Positions 1 to 12,714 of a DNA stretch of 64,000 nt are shown here, piece after piece. Both the position numbers and the translations under genes were made by a program. Positions within the stretch are counted from its first letter, which is position 1, and every line of letters begins with the position of its first letter. Source of the DNA: Nepenthes gracilis (taxonomy: Eukaryota; Streptophyta; Magnoliopsida; Caryophyllales; Nepenthaceae). The stretch lies in NCBI GenBank assembly GCA_033239525.1, contig BSYO01000022.1:8513947-8577946 (forward strand). Direction: 5' to 3'. The notes beneath the pieces are model-generated. The model saw nothing but the letters and a program-made list of their open reading frames with translations. It had not been told where the DNA came from and searched no databases.

Positions 1-735
1 AAATATTTAGTATACATATCTACCCCCAAAACCTCAAAACTCTATCTATCTATACACTAAAATTTGCTTTCGACTGCTTGTTTAAGTCACCAGCAATGTT
101 CACCACAAAGGGATCATAAATTTGAGCTCCTTTAATTCTTTCTAAAATTTCTAATTGTGCCTAAAAATAGGATAGGATCATCTGCATACCTTGAGAATGC
201 CTTTTAACAACACAGTCCTCTATGAAGCCTAGCATCTCCACCCTCTTGATCTTCAAATAAGCCATTAGATTCATCGTTTGGTGGCTCAAAGTATCCGCTA
301 TTATATTGACATTTTTTGATTAATACTGGATCTTGCAAACGTAATCCTTTAATAAATCCATCGACCTTATTTGTTTCATGTTTAATTTTTTTGGAGAACA
401 AATATTTTAAACTCTTATGATCTGAATATACTAAGAATTTCTTCTCATAAAGATTATGTCTCCAGAGTTTTAGCGCAAAAATCACTCTGCCAATTTCAAG
501 CTGTGTGCCGGATAGTTCTCTTCGTGCATCTTCAATTGCTTTAATTTATACATAATCACCTTCCCATGTTGCATTAAGACACACCCTAATCCGATCTTCG
601 ATGCTTCACAATAGGTTATGAATCCATTAGATTATTTAGGAATCATCAAAATTGGGGCTAGACGGTCTTTCAACTCTTGAAAATTTCTCTTGCAATTACC
701 GATCCAATCAAATTCCACTTCCTTCCGTGTTAGTT
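1..735 (-). pseudogene. Ty3/gypsy pol fragment: RT end, RNase H and linker
   Basis: Reading down from 735 gives the RT connection (a PLAQLTRKEVEFDW-like stretch), then the RNase H start with [18 protein letters not shown], then FALKLWRHNLY and VYSDHKSLKYLF, which are signature strings of plant Ty3/gypsy RNase H. From about 170 down to 50 the frame resembles the RNase H to integrase linker (LEILERIKGAQIYDPF). Several frameshifts and stops break it; the longest open piece is 485-204. The fragment is cut by the window start and ends abruptly near 735, where an oppositely oriented pol fragment begins. It is a dead remnant, probably chromovirus-like. Confidence 0.8.
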
Positions 736-744
736 GGGCCAATG

Positions 745-2373
745 GCATTGGTCAGGAAAGTGGATGTAGTCCTAGATGCTTTAAGTCGGAAGTCATCTAA
801 TATGATGACCTATGTGATAATTAAGGAATGAGAAATGTTTGAAGGAATGAAGAATTACAACATTCGGTTTCATTCAAAAGGTTCAAGGATGATATTATTA
901 TATTTTCAAATACTACTAGTGATCATGGAGATGATTGATGAGTTCCAGGGGGACCTATTTTTTATGGATACTATCAAAGATTTGAATAAAAAATTGTAAG
1001 TGAATTTTAATATTTAGCCAGATGAAGTTTTTCATTTTCAAGATCATATTTATGTACCTAAAGTTGGAGAATTAAAGGAGGAGATTTTGAACAAAGTCCA
1101 TAGATCTAAGTATACTACTCATTTAGGAATCAATAATATGTATCAAAATATGAAAATGCTTTTTTGGTAGAGAAATATAAATCAGGAGATAGTGGCTTTT
1201 ATAGGTAGATGTATTGTTTACCAACAGATCAATGCTAAACATCAAAAACTGGTAGTATTTTTATAACATTTTTCCATTCCTAGTTAAAAATGAAAACATA
1301 TTATATTGGATTTTGTGGCAGGATTCCCTAAGATGGTGAGTAATCATGATTTTGCTTGGGTGGTGATCATGGATCGATTGACAAAATTGGCACATTTTCT
1401 TCCAATAGGAACTACATTTTGAAGAGACTATTTGGTAAGGTTCTACATAAACATGGTTGTGATGTTGTATGGGATTCTAACTTTAATTGTTTCTAATTGA
1501 GACCTAAGATTCATATCTAACTTTTGGAAGAGCTTGCATAGAGATTTGGATATGAAATTAAAATTTAGTATGGCTTTTCATCTACAGATCGATGGATAAT
1601 TTTTTTTTTTTGGAAAAAAAAATGATACAACCCCTGGAAGATATGTTTAGAGCCTTTGTTTTAGACATAATAGGTAATTTGGATAATTATTTGTCATTAG
1701 CCGAGTTTGTAGTCTTGTATTAGGGTAGCTTTATGTGAAGTATTATATGAAAAGAGATGTCAGCCTCCTGTCAAATGGAAAGGGATTAATAATCATAAGC
1801 TTTTGCTAATATACTTTAGGAGACATTGGATAAGATTAAATCTATTCAGGATCGCTTGCTAATTGCTTAGAGTTGACAAAAGAGTAACGTAGATTGTAAG
1901 AAGTTGGATTTTAGCTTTGAGGTGGGTGACCATATACTTTTGAAAGTGTCTTTGTAGAAAAGTGTTTTGAGATTTTAGTTGTAGGGAAAGTCAAAATTGA
2001 GATTTGTTGGATCATTTAAGATTTTTCTATGAGTACAAATTATGACATATAGATTAGTTTTACCCTCTAATTTGGCTAATTTTTATTACGTATTTCATAT
2101 TTTGATACTTTAGAAATATGTTTTTGATTCTTCATGTATCACAGAATACAAACCACAGTAAATTGATGAGAATTTGACATATGTAGAACTATTAATTTTG
2201 ATTTTAGGTAGGTGAGATTAGGTTTTGCACACAATGGTAATTCTGTTGGTTTAGATACTATGAAGAAATCATTCAATTGAGGAAGCATTTTGCGAATGCA
2301 AGGACAAAATTTGGGAGAAGTATCAACATTTATTTGTTCATAATGTACATAAAATTTGAGGACGAAATTTTAT
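745..2373 (+). pseudogene. Ty3/gypsy pol fragment: linker and integrase
   Basis: The plus strand opens with a VLDALSRKS string (the end of RNase H in this superfamily). It then reads DHIYVPKVGELKEEILNKVH and a zinc-finger-like stretch to about 1240, an integrase core with DFVAGFPKM and VVIMDRLTKLAHFLP near 1310-1410, and a C-terminal domain with FEVGDHILLKVS near 1915-1950 and LRFVGSFKIF near 2000. The last part (about 2330-2370) matches the usual pol end just before the polypurine tract. Many stops and frameshifts are present, so it is non-functional. It joins directly to a polypurine tract and LTR start, so this is the 3' end of an old plus-strand element. Confidence 0.8.
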
Positions 2374-2387
2374 ACGGAGGAGAGAGT
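2374..2387 (+). other. Polypurine tract of the 1-2.4 kb gypsy remnant
   Basis: A purine run (ACGGAGGAGAGAG) lies between the decayed pol end and a TGTAATACTC LTR start at 2388. This is the standard plus-strand priming site position for a Ty3/gypsy element. Confidence 0.6.
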
Positions 2388-4621
2388 TGTAATACTCAAA
2401 TTTTTAATTTATATTTTTTACATCATAATTTATGTAATGGGTAAATGTGGAGAATTATTATATAATAATTTTTTTTTAAATCAAAATTTAAGGAATATGA
2501 TCTAGTGCCTACTAGACATGGAGTGTCACGAACTCGGATCAAACAGATTAATTTAAATAATTAATTATAATTTTTAAAATTAAAAATCTTAAATAAATTC
2601 AATAAATTATACTAAGTCTCAAAAATTCTGGTATGACAAACCAAATATACAGGACCTAACAAATCAAAATTTACACAGGACCTCGTCAGAGAATCGTCCA
2701 GATAAAATAAATACGACCTATTCTACAATCATCGTAAGAGAGATAATAATAATCAAACATAATACAATATCTAAACTATTCCCAAAATATAACTATAGGT
2801 TTATACCCGATCAATTTCATAATCTAATCACATCAAATATCAATTTAAATTATAATAAAACTAAAGCTCATTAAATCAAATGAATAGCTGATAGATTACA
2901 TCCTTACTCTTGCAATGCATCCAAACCTTCAACTCTGAAGGGGTAAAACATAAAATATGAGTCTAAAATCTAGTAGGTATCATATTTAAACAAAACGAAT
3001 CCAATAAATCAAAGGAAGGGTCAAATGGATAAATATCCATTCAAATGATAAAATAAATCCAAATCGTCAATATAATAAATCTAATAGAAATCCAAGATCC
3101 AAAATTCAATATTGGTCTTACACTTAAATTAAATATCCAAATTAAAAATAAATGTCCAAATCAGAAAACATTCTTTATCAGGATGTACATATATATATAT
3201 AATAGAAATAATTCGGACCGATTCCAATAGGTAAATAGGTAATTTCAAAATCTAATCAAAGTCTAAGTCCAAATTTATGGCCTGATCAGCTTGTAATTTG
3301 GGACAGAATCTGATAATCGGATGATCTAATAGCGTGCACAGAAACTATAGTAGTGTCATAACAAATAATCTAAAAGTCCAAATTAAAATATAAGGTCAAA
3401 ATCATTTGTACAAGGCATATCAATGCCCAACTTTGGGCAAAATTGGTGAATCTCGAATTTAAATTTAAATCAAAGTCCAATATAAATCTATATAGAAATA
3501 CAAATCATATATCAAATTTGAGTTTCAATTACTTAAAGATTAGCTTGAGGAAGGATTATATATAATTCTAATAATTTTAGACCAAATTAAATGTAAATTA
3601 GGCCAGTATATATGGCCACCTACATACTATGCAACCATGGGTAAGGTTACTTACTATATTTTATCACTCATGACTTTGGATAAAATCTTTAACTTTGTCA
3701 GATATATTAAGATTTTAGAATATATTATAAGGTCAAATCAAATCATCTAAATGGAAAAGGTCACTACTCCAAACCTTTTCTACTGACAGAAAAAAAATTT
3801 TAAATAATAAATATCTCCCCATCGTAAGTTGGCTAGAATATCCAATAATAAATTCAAATGTAGTGACCACAACCCGACACATGTATGTAAAAATACACGG
3901 CCTATTCGAATTTCGTACACATTTTCGTATATAGATACTGATACAAACATATACAATTTCTGATAAATTATTCAGATTTTTAGAAAAATATTAAACCCTT
4001 CAAAATCATAAAATTCGTACCAAAAATTCCCAAATCAGTCAATGAGTCATACATACATGCACAGAATAAATAAATCAGGTGTATAAAAATATATGCATGC
4101 CAGTAAAAATTTTAAATAGTATCTAAAATATATCAGATATTAAATCAAACTAAGAAAAAGGTGTTACAGATACTTATTTCGACTTTATTCTAAGTGGATT
4201 TGTCAAATGGATACTCCAAGGTACCCGACTCGGACTTTCTCTCTCCTAATTCATGCGCACCCCTTTCTCTCTTTTCGGCCGCATCACATTCTGCTTCTCT
4301 CTCTCTTCACGCCCTCCTTCATTGGCAGTGTCTCCGGCTCGGACGACTGCGGCAACAATGGTGGCAGTGACCCAATGATGGCACGACGGTAAACGATGGC
4401 ACAAGCAAACTAGCGATGATTTTCTCTCTCTACTGTGCCTCATCCACCTGTTTTACTACAATTCAGCCAATTTCTTTCAAAATCGGCACATACGACCGAA
4501 AATCAGCATCCACAAGGAGAAGGGAACGATTTACTTGACTTGATTTCACCAATTTTCTCCGAGAATGGCGACAACGGATGGCAGCCGTTTTTGCTTCTAT
4601 TCATGATTTTTCTCTTTTCTT
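2388..4621 (+). repeat. Old LTR sequence (family D), gene-less
   Basis: The sequence begins with TGTAATACTC directly after the polypurine tract, so it is the 3' LTR of the remnant to the left. A second LTR-like start (TGTCACGAACTCGGATC) at about 2524 suggests an insertion or variant. The stretch 3530-4200 is recognisably related to 7930-8650, 27.9-28.9 kb and 60.1-60.4 kb: an ordered AT-rich pattern with a tract near 'gaccaaattaaatg...tatatggcc' and a later CT-rich segment. No coding region is supported. The short open frames at 4207-4626 lie in a CT-rich LTR segment. Confidence 0.5.
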
Positions 4622-5223
4622 TGTGACGACCCGAGCTCGGATCCCTGAATCCGACCCGGACCGTCATGGTAAAAATCTCGAATCATCCAAAATCATCAAT
4701 TATACGTCATCAATGAACTCAACATCATCAAAACATTATCAATGATCCTCATAAATGTATCATAAATTAAACATCCATATTAGCAATAATAATAACTTCA
4801 ATAAATGACATCGATGTCCCAAAATATCAATTCTCATAAAGAAAATCTAATACAAGTCAAACAATAACTAAATCAAAAATCTTAAATCCCCATTCAGAGA
4901 ACTTCAAACTCTGATATTACCTCTATCGGTGGCTACCCAAAAGTCACGTGATCTCCTTGATCCTGATATTAACCTGTCTAATTTGGAGCCAACAAAACAC
5001 AAGAGTGAGCCGAATGCCCAATAAGTAGAAATAACAATAATAGATGAGCATAGTACACATCTTAGGCGATATAATAATGAGTAAAATTTATAATATCAGG
5101 AGATGTACCAACTACCGTCCGAGATTCAACAACGAGTCGGGTCTATGACCCTAAGGCCATATGAATAACGGAATATCAAGAAGGCAATAGGGATTCCACT
5201 GAATCCAATTCTCATCTGGATGC

Positions 5224-5839
5224 GAGGTCACAACTGTATGAATAATCAATAATCTCCGTGGACCTCATTCTACCATAGTGAACCAAAGGCCGCGTATTTA
5301 CGCCCCCAACAGCTGGGTAAGTACCACGAGGTTATCCATGGTATCCAACTATCCCTACAGTCCTCACAGAGGCTGTACCTGTAGCATGCCGATACCACCT
5401 TGGATACCCCTCGTCAATGATATCTCAGATTTCATTCTCTACGATAGTCACTAGGTTATAAGTATCCCTCCTCCATATTAACGACCTTGACTAATTATAC
5501 AAGATAACAAGAATTCGATTATTCACCCAATTTGAGGTCACGACTATAAAGATAATAAGAGTCTCCCAGGATCTCATTCTATCATAGTGAACCAAAGGCC
5601 GCGTATTTACACCCCTAACGGTTGGGTAAGTACCACGAGGTTATCCATAGTATCCAACTACCCCTACAATCCTTCCAGAGGCTGTACCCGTAGTATGCCA
5701 ATACCACCTCCGATACCCCTCGTCAATGATATCCCAGATATCATTCTCTACGATGGTCACTAGGTTATAAGCATCCCTCCTTAATATCAACGACCTCAAT
5801 CTCCAGAATGGATTCAGTATCGGAAGAGTATAGACTACT
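5224..5839. repeat. 309-bp tandem duplication (two copies)
   Basis: Copy 1 (about 5224-5532) and copy 2 (about 5533-5839) share a fixed 309-base offset, for example 'accaaaggccgcgtattta' at 5282 and 5591 and 'gtaccacgaggttatccat' in both. They differ by scattered substitutions, so the duplication is not recent. An 82-codon minus-strand open frame at 5641-5889 is a by-product of the repeat. Confidence 0.85.
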
Positions 5840-6125
5840 CTACGGTCCCACAAACTCCCATTAGACCAGTTACTGTAGAGTTTTCGCACACTCTCCTTTA
5901 CTTATCCATAGAGTGCCAATAAAACATACGCACACCACCAAGATTAACGGGAAGAATCATTTATCGGATTTCATCAATGAAATACAGGAATCATCACGTA
6001 ACCGACTATTAGTACTTCAAGTATACCCACTTACATTCATAATTCCATATAAACATCTTCTACCATCCATATATATCAATATAGACATATACCATCCCTT
6101 ACATATATTTCAAGCATAAGTACAA

Positions 6126-6251
6126 TTATATATATATATATATATCCATACATATACCCACCACATGAATATACACCCATACAATAATCACGTAACCGAC
6201 TATTAACATTTCAGGCATATCAATACACATGCATAAGTCCATGTTCTATCA

Positions 6252-6291
<40 letters not shown>

Positions 6292-6408
6292 TATTCATAT
6301 AATTGTTCCAATCCATATATATATATATATATATATACACACTCATACATATACATAATTATTTATATATATACACGTATACACCCACACATATATGCCA
6401 TCACATAC

Positions 6409-6456
<48 letters not shown>

Positions 6457-6480
6457 ATACATCACTACATAAATATATAT
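6126..6480. repeat. AT microsatellite cluster
   Basis: Four long (AT)n tracts at roughly 6128-6148, 6257-6290, 6318-6340 and 6420-6455 are separated by short related sequence. Open frames through here translate to runs of Tyr-Ile and are artefacts. Confidence 0.9.
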
Positions 6481-6725
6481 ATACACATACACATACACAC
6501 ACGTATACACATACCAACTGCCAACCACTCCACACACATACCAAAACAGCCAGCCCACGGCCCAACACCACCACACAGCCACACGCAGCTACACACGAAC
6601 ACTCAATTGCGCGCGCACACTCACGGCTCACCCACACGAACAACAGCACCCAACGCACACACACTGCCGCACACTCCCGCGCACAATGCACAGCTCACCC
6701 ACACCTGCACATACTCAGCCGCAAT
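6481..6725. repeat. CA-rich, G-poor simple-repeat tract
   Basis: About 245 bases are dominated by CAC/ACA words with very few G on the plus strand, directly following the AT microsatellites. It is low-complexity sequence within the LTR block and no gene is supported. Confidence 0.8.
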
Positions 6726-7240
6726 ATATATATGCACATGATTATATATACATTGTGATATATCCACACAGTATATACGTACGCACCAAACAAAATACAC
6801 ATATATCACATATATAGGTGCTCAACTGTATAAACACAGCACGAGGCTTTGTTCTTGTACCCATTTCGACTTCCCACAATTAACCATGAAAATCTCAAAT
6901 TTTTATAATTCAACAAGAAACACCACAATTAGGCAGCATAAATAACGTCATTTCCCAAGCCTCATACTCGCGTAATCCCCTCAAACAAATCTGCTATTGT
7001 TCAGAGCCAATGCTCTGCTCTTCTCGATTTCTCTTTTTAACCGAAATACAACCAATTTCTATTTACAGCAGAATTACAGTCGACTTCCATAAATCACGGA
7101 ACCATAGTAAGAAGATTAGCATCAATGAGAAGAAAGGAGGAATTTACTAGCAGGAATTAGGATTTTTACTTGCCTATTGAACAGAGACGGTTAGGGTTTG
7201 CGACGGCAAGGGATTAACGACATATAATATCACAGGATTT

Positions 7241-9140
7241 CTCTGAATTACCTATCTAACAATAAATGTGCATAACCTGTTCCAATGTCCATAAGGAAAA
7301 AGTGATATCTCACAATACAAACAACCCATCGATCCAACACAAATCGAATGTCACAGTGACAAAATAGTAAAATAATCTAAACCCTGATTCCATAACAATA
7401 AAATATAACAACATCAACCCATCCGCCGTATCTTCGACACCAAAACATAGTCAATACACATACAATTCAGCTATAGGACTAATGCTCACAAAATAGAAAC
7501 AAAATCTTCGTCAGTGATCGCGTCCAAGCTCCTCATAAGATATTCGAAGCCTACTAGTATGAATGGGATAAGAAATAATTAAAATGTGAGGCGAATTCTC
7601 AACAAGTAACGACATATAATATATAATAAATATTGTGTCCACAATCAAAGCGAAGAAATAAATCGATAAACCAATATAAAATCCATGAAATCGAAATCCA
7701 AACCAACATAGCATGGCAAACCAATAAAATATTCAAATATGGTCTTGTACACAAAGTATATAATGCAAAGAAAATGGCAAACGATCCAAATATATGAGAC
7801 CAACCAAATCCGGTATCCAAGTCCAATGTCGATTAAAATCTACGAATTTCAAATCAAGGTCTCGAGTATCCAAAATCCGATGCAATTAAAAATATATTAA
7901 AAATCTAAAATATGCATAAATTGGATAACCAATGACCAAAAAACTAACTTTGAGGAATGGTTATACATACTTCTAGTAATCTTAGATCAAATTACTACTA
8001 TTTAGACCAATAGGTGGACCGTCTATATATATTCTCTTCTATATACAGGGAAACAGTCGCTCTATTTTGTCAATGGTGGATATGCGATGCAATCCTCAAA
8101 TCTATCTGGATATATTAGAATGTTTGAATATATTAATTTCGTTCAATTCCTTATGATAATTTTTATAAAAATACAAATTGGGAAGGGTCTCTATAGCAAA
8201 ATTTAAAACTTTTTCTATTTGTTAAAAAAGTATAAAATTTTCACTCAGAAAGGTCAAATATAAAGCTTTCTATCAAGAAAAAGTACACATATTGAATTGA
8301 TTATACAAAAATAGAGCCCGACACAAAGCATCTGCATGAATACCACATGTAAAGCCCATATATAATTTTTTATGACATTTTCTTACAAATAATATTATAT
8401 ATAAATATAACTTCTTAAAATATTTATCAATTTTTATAGAACAAGTAAAAATTCTCGAACACTAATAAAATAGAGGTAAAATTTTAAAACATTCAGTAAA
8501 AATGTCATGCATGCAAGAATAATCCAAGTGGGATAAGTAAAATGATATGTATTTATATTAAATCTATCAAATATAAACAAAACTAAATGGAAACAAAAAT
8601 ACACCAAAGATAGAGTTTAAGGATACTTGTCTCAACATCTAATCTTACAGATATGAACAAAGGATGCTTTAAAATCTCTTTTCTCCTCTTCTTCTCTCTT
8701 CCTTCCCTTCTCTTTTTCTATTAAGTCTCCTTTTTTCCATGCGAAACAACTGAAAATAGTGCATATCGTTCTTATATAAATGAACTGATGCATTAGCGCT
8801 GCCTCAAATACGCATTAAGTGCCATGCCTAGCCCCAACTGTGCTCAAGCGTCGCATCTGGTGCTCCTCAAGTGCAAGCAATTTGTAAATCATGCTTGAGC
8901 ACCACATCAAGCATCCTCCAATCTGCCCAAACTCCGCTCAAGTAGTTCACTGGTGTTCCTTGGGAACGCCCAATCTATAAAATTGCACGAGTGCACGTCG
9001 AGCGTGTCTCATGCATTGAATCTACTTTCTTGCTCTAATTTTTCTTCAAATTTATATTACACAGATATTTCTAATATATCCAAAATGAATCCAAAATAAA
9101 CTAATAATACCAAATTAATTAGATAAAAAATCTAGCATTA
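7241..9140 (+). repeat. Old LTR sequence (family D), second copy
   Basis: The stretch 7930-8650 aligns by eye with 3530-4200, in the same order and strand. It is followed by a CT-rich segment (8670-8740) and a 'gctcaag...tcctcaagtgc' segment (8840-9000), both with counterparts at 28.85-29.29 kb and 63.07-63.38 kb. It may end near 9136 with GCATTACA. There is no coding content; short frames at 7511-7826 are spurious. Confidence 0.45.
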
Positions 9141-9519
9141 CAATATTTTTTTTAACCAGTTATTTCTAGTATGCAAAACATGCATACTATGCTACAACGC
9201 AACAAACATGAATCCCCCATTAATTATTAATCATCATTCTTTTCCTATTGAACACAAGAATAAAAAAAATATACAATTAAGTATACAAATTACACAAGAG
9301 AATTAGCATGAAAAACTAAATAATTTTTTTCAATATCCATTCATAACAATTTGTATAAATAACTTGTCAAATATAATTCTCACAAGAGTAGAGTACTACT
9401 AAAAAAATGAGTATCAATCAATAATAGATATTATAACCAAAGTTAGAATAATAAACTCGCACTTAGTGAATGATAAAACTTAAATCGAGCATATAAAATA
9501 GTATGCTTAGGATAATCCT

Positions 9520-10235
9520 GAAAGCCGTACAATAAGCCTAAAGCATGTCGGATAGTTGCAACGACCAATTTTTATGGTTAGGGTCGGCTATCTTATCTAA
9601 AAATTGCTTAATCTTCCTATACCAAGTTCTACCTGTCCACTTATTTGGGATGATAGGCTATTGAAATCTCATGCACTTCCCCATATTTTTTCATTAAGGA
9701 CTCAAATGAACTATTGTAAAAATTTGTTCCCGGTCACCTAATAGCATGTTGTTTACCGAAATGGAATAACATATTTTCTTTTAGAAACTTAATTATTGTA
9801 TTGTTGTCATTACTCTTATAAGTTGTCGCTTTAACCCATTTACACGCATAATCTACAACAACAATAATATATATAGATAACCAAAGGTTGGTGGAAAAGG
9901 TCCTATGAAGCCAATAGCCCAACAATCAAAAATTTTGATAATCAAGATAGGGTTAAAGGGCATCATTTCACATCTCAGCAAAGTTCTCAACTTTTGACAT
10001 CTCTTACAAGAACAATGATAAACATTAGTGTCTCTAAATAAAGATGACCAAATAAAACTAGAATTGCATAATCTTTGCCATAGTTTTCTTTATAGAAAAG
10101 TAGCCTCCACAAGCTCAGGAATGACAAAACTGTAGGACACTAGTAATCTCATCAATGGGAATACATCTTCTTATTATTTGGTTAGGGCAATATTTGAACA
10201 AATAAGGATCATCCCAATAAAAAAATTAAATACTT
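9520..10235 (-). pseudogene. Athila-like Ty3/gypsy integrase fragment
   Basis: From 10,235 downward it reads YWDDPYLFKYCPNQIIRRCIP, then an HHCC-like region (VLQFCHS, ACGGYFS), then IGFIGPFPPTFGYLYI and VVVDYACKWVKATTYKSNDN. This is the order and wording of the zinc finger and core of Athila-lineage plant integrases. The stretch 9925-9734 is open for 63 codons; elsewhere stops and frameshifts interrupt it. The fragment has no LTRs or RT attached, so it is a truncated relic. Confidence 0.75.
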
Positions 10236-11279
10236 TGACCAAAGATTTTCTTTTATCTAGGAAATCATTTTGGATTGGCAAGTTATTGGTAGTGTTCTCT
10301 ATGATGTTCGAGTGTTAAGATTAGGGATGATACTTTTGATCTTATTTGATTCATATATGATTCTTTAATATTGATAAAACCCTAGCTTAGCATTCTTTAT
10401 TATTATTATATCTAGATAATTGGTACCATTTATGTAGATTCAGTCACATTTTTTTATAAAATTTTGTGTTGCTTAATTATTTTCAATAAAGATTATTTAT
10501 TTTTATTTGTATAATTTGTTGTTGCAATATTGTGCGTGGATTTATCATCATATTCAATAATAGTTTGATGAAACAATAATTTAGTATTGTGAATGAAAAA
10601 CATGATTTTTTAGAGTTAGTTTTGAATTAAATTTATTTTTGATGCCATATTTTTTTGATTAGATAATTTAGTGCTATAATCTCTAAATTCTTTTTTTTTA
10701 ATTTTATTTCATCTTTATTATATATATATATTTATCTTGTCTTACCTTAATTTTTTTATTTATTATTACCATAGATAGTAAATTGCTTTTATTTTATTTG
10801 ATATTTTAGTTCATACATCGTTATCTGAACAAATTAGGTATCGCGAATATTATCATTTTTAAACTTTTCATTTTTAACTGTAGCTATAGCGAAAAACTTA
10901 TTATATTTATTAAGACTATGTTCAATCGGATCATAGGATGAGATAAATAACTCAAGCATTTTTCATTGGATATTTTCTTTATCATAAAGCAAATCAATTC
11001 TTCTCCATTACTTACGAAAAGTAAGCCACAAAATTCAATAAGCAATGGATATTTTCTTATCAACAAAACAACTCAAGTGAACAAGAGATCAATGTTTTGC
11101 TTAATGTCTAGTGGGTCAAATATTATAGCGGTAACAAATGAAACTTACCAACACCAAGAGTGATCTATGAATGCAACAGGTATAAGGACTATATTTCTTT
11201 TGAAAAGAAGTAGGATTGTATATTTTTTTTCTATATGATTAAATTAAAAAAATTAATGATTTAAATTTAGATATTAAAT
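10236..11279. other. AT-rich spacer, nothing recognised
   Basis: About 1 kb of AT-rich sequence. A 65-codon plus-strand frame (10,966-11,163) and an overlapping minus-strand frame have no recognisable motif, and I do not call them genes. Confidence 0.5.
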
Positions 11280-11284
11280 AATAT
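11280..11284. repeat. Target-site duplication AATAT, left copy
   Basis: Matches AATAT at 12,506-12,510 on the other side of the solo LTR. Confidence 0.9.
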
Positions 11285-12505
11285 TGATGCGTACCTGGAT
11301 CCGACTTCGAACAAATTCGGATTCTTCTGGATGGTTTGAACCGGCTCCGTTCACTGAGTACGAATCCTACACACCACTAAAACGAACAAGCGGTTAGCGT
11401 TATCGGCGAAAAGTTGTCCCACCGAAAACACTTCGATGCTCAAGTAAGTAAAACAGTCTTTAAAAGGAAGAAACTGAAAATAGAGAGAGAGAGTTTGAGT
11501 GTTTGACCCAGATGTAAGAGAGACGTGAGGTCTTCTTGAATTTGGGAGGTGGGAAGGCAGTAAACAGCCGTGAGGGCTCGCTTGTTGCCTTAGGGTTTTT
11601 TGAAAATGTGGGCGGTAGAGAAGGCAGATTTATCTAAGCACACAATCGTCTTTCAGAAAGCGTAGGCAGTTGGAAGTGTTCCAGAAAGCGTGAGTCAATG
11701 AAAGTGTTGATGAAATCCTCAATCAGAGCATCAATGAAAGCCTCGATGAAAGCCTCAATCAGAGCATCAATGAAAGCATGCCTTGAATAATGATTCAATG
11801 GCTTCTTTTGTAGCTGAGAGGACAATCCTCCTCCTTTGGAAGGAGCGATTGCCTTCCTCATTTGCTAGCAGGCTTGCCTTATGGAGCAGATGCCGATTGC
11901 CATGTTGATCGTGATTGTTTCCTTGTGAGGCGGCCAACAACTTTCTAAGTTGGTTTCTTTCCTCCTCAGCATATTACCGTTGGAGTGCCTTGGTTGACAA
12001 GAAATAGAGAAGATCTGGCGCTTTCCTTCTTTGAAGGATGCCAATCTTGTTAATGTCCTTTTTGGTCTGAGTCGAGATCGTGGAATATCCTTGGAGGATC
12101 GTTGTTGGCCTTTTAATGATCATGGGCCAAACGGTCGGCCCACATCGTTGAAAAGGCTCCTTGGGGCCCAACGTGCAACGCTGACGGCCAACATTCGAGT
12201 TGACCGTCATGCGTGCGTGTTAACGCCTTATGAAAGATATTCGTCGTCGCAGCCGGATGGGCCATGGCCTGAGTGAAACAGGGCCCATTATCGTGGAAGA
12301 GCCCCTTTGGGCCTAATGCCTGGTGACGAGTCGGCCAACGTTTGAGTTGACCTCTTTGAGAGTTGGCCGCCCGGCCAGCCAACGCCAGAGTTGACCGTCC
12401 CGGGTTTTTTTTTAGCTTATTGGGTCCGTTTTAATCGGTAGAGAGTGTTGATAGATTGTCTTGGGTCTTTGACTTTCATGTAAATCCATTTTGGTGTATC
12501 CATCA
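11285..12505 (-). mobile_element. Solo LTR, same family as element 1
   Basis: It starts TGATGCGTACCTGG and ends GTATCCATCA, so the ends are the inverted TGATG/CATCA pair. It aligns with both element 1 LTRs (37,316-38,438 and 47,547-48,672): the shared strings GTTGTCCCACCGAAAA and CGGCTCCGTTCA occur in the same order. It is flanked by a perfect 5-bp duplication, AATAT, at 11,280-11,284 and 12,506-12,510. No internal region is present, so it arose by LTR-LTR recombination. Near 11,704-11,780 there is a local 12-bp-type repeat (TCAATGAAAGCC). Strand is given by analogy with element 1. Confidence 0.92.
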
Positions 12506-12510
12506 AATAT
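12506..12510. repeat. Target-site duplication AATAT, right copy
   Basis: Matches 11,280-11,284 and fixes the right end of the solo LTR at 12,505. Confidence 0.9.
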
Positions 12511-12534
12511 AATCTAAATAATTATTTTTATAAA

Positions 12535-12540
12535 TTTATT
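12535..12540 (-). terminator. Possible poly(A) signal of the DUF538 gene
   Basis: AATAAA on the minus strand, about 175 bases past the DUF538 stop and just before the solo LTR. It is inferred from position only; the region is AT-rich, so chance occurrence is possible. Confidence 0.35.
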
Positions 12541-12714
12541 ACATATTTAATTTAATATTTAATATATATTAATATTATAAAAAATTAAAAATATATAATT
12601 ATTTTTAAAATTAAGACATCAAATTTTCGTCCGAAGAAAAAAAAAGAAGAAAGCAAAAAGTACAGCAGAGAAGCTTTGATGGCAGACGATACAGAAAATC
12701 CCCATTTTACCGTC

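Larger units (their letters stand above)
4622..7240 (+). repeat. Second LTR-like block with CCGAGCTCGG start
   Basis: It starts TGTGACGACCCGAGCTCGG, resembling the TGTCACGAACTCGG start near 2524, so it may be a nested or tandem LTR of a related element. It contains the 'gtgagccgaatgcccaataag' type segment common in long plant gypsy LTRs, a 309-bp tandem duplication and AT/CA simple repeats. The right boundary is uncertain. No gene is seen. Confidence 0.4.

Noticed and set aside
6229..6809. Open frames of up to 170 codons on both strands
   Set aside because: They translate AT and CA simple repeats into Tyr-Ile and Thr-His runs; no protein family is involved.
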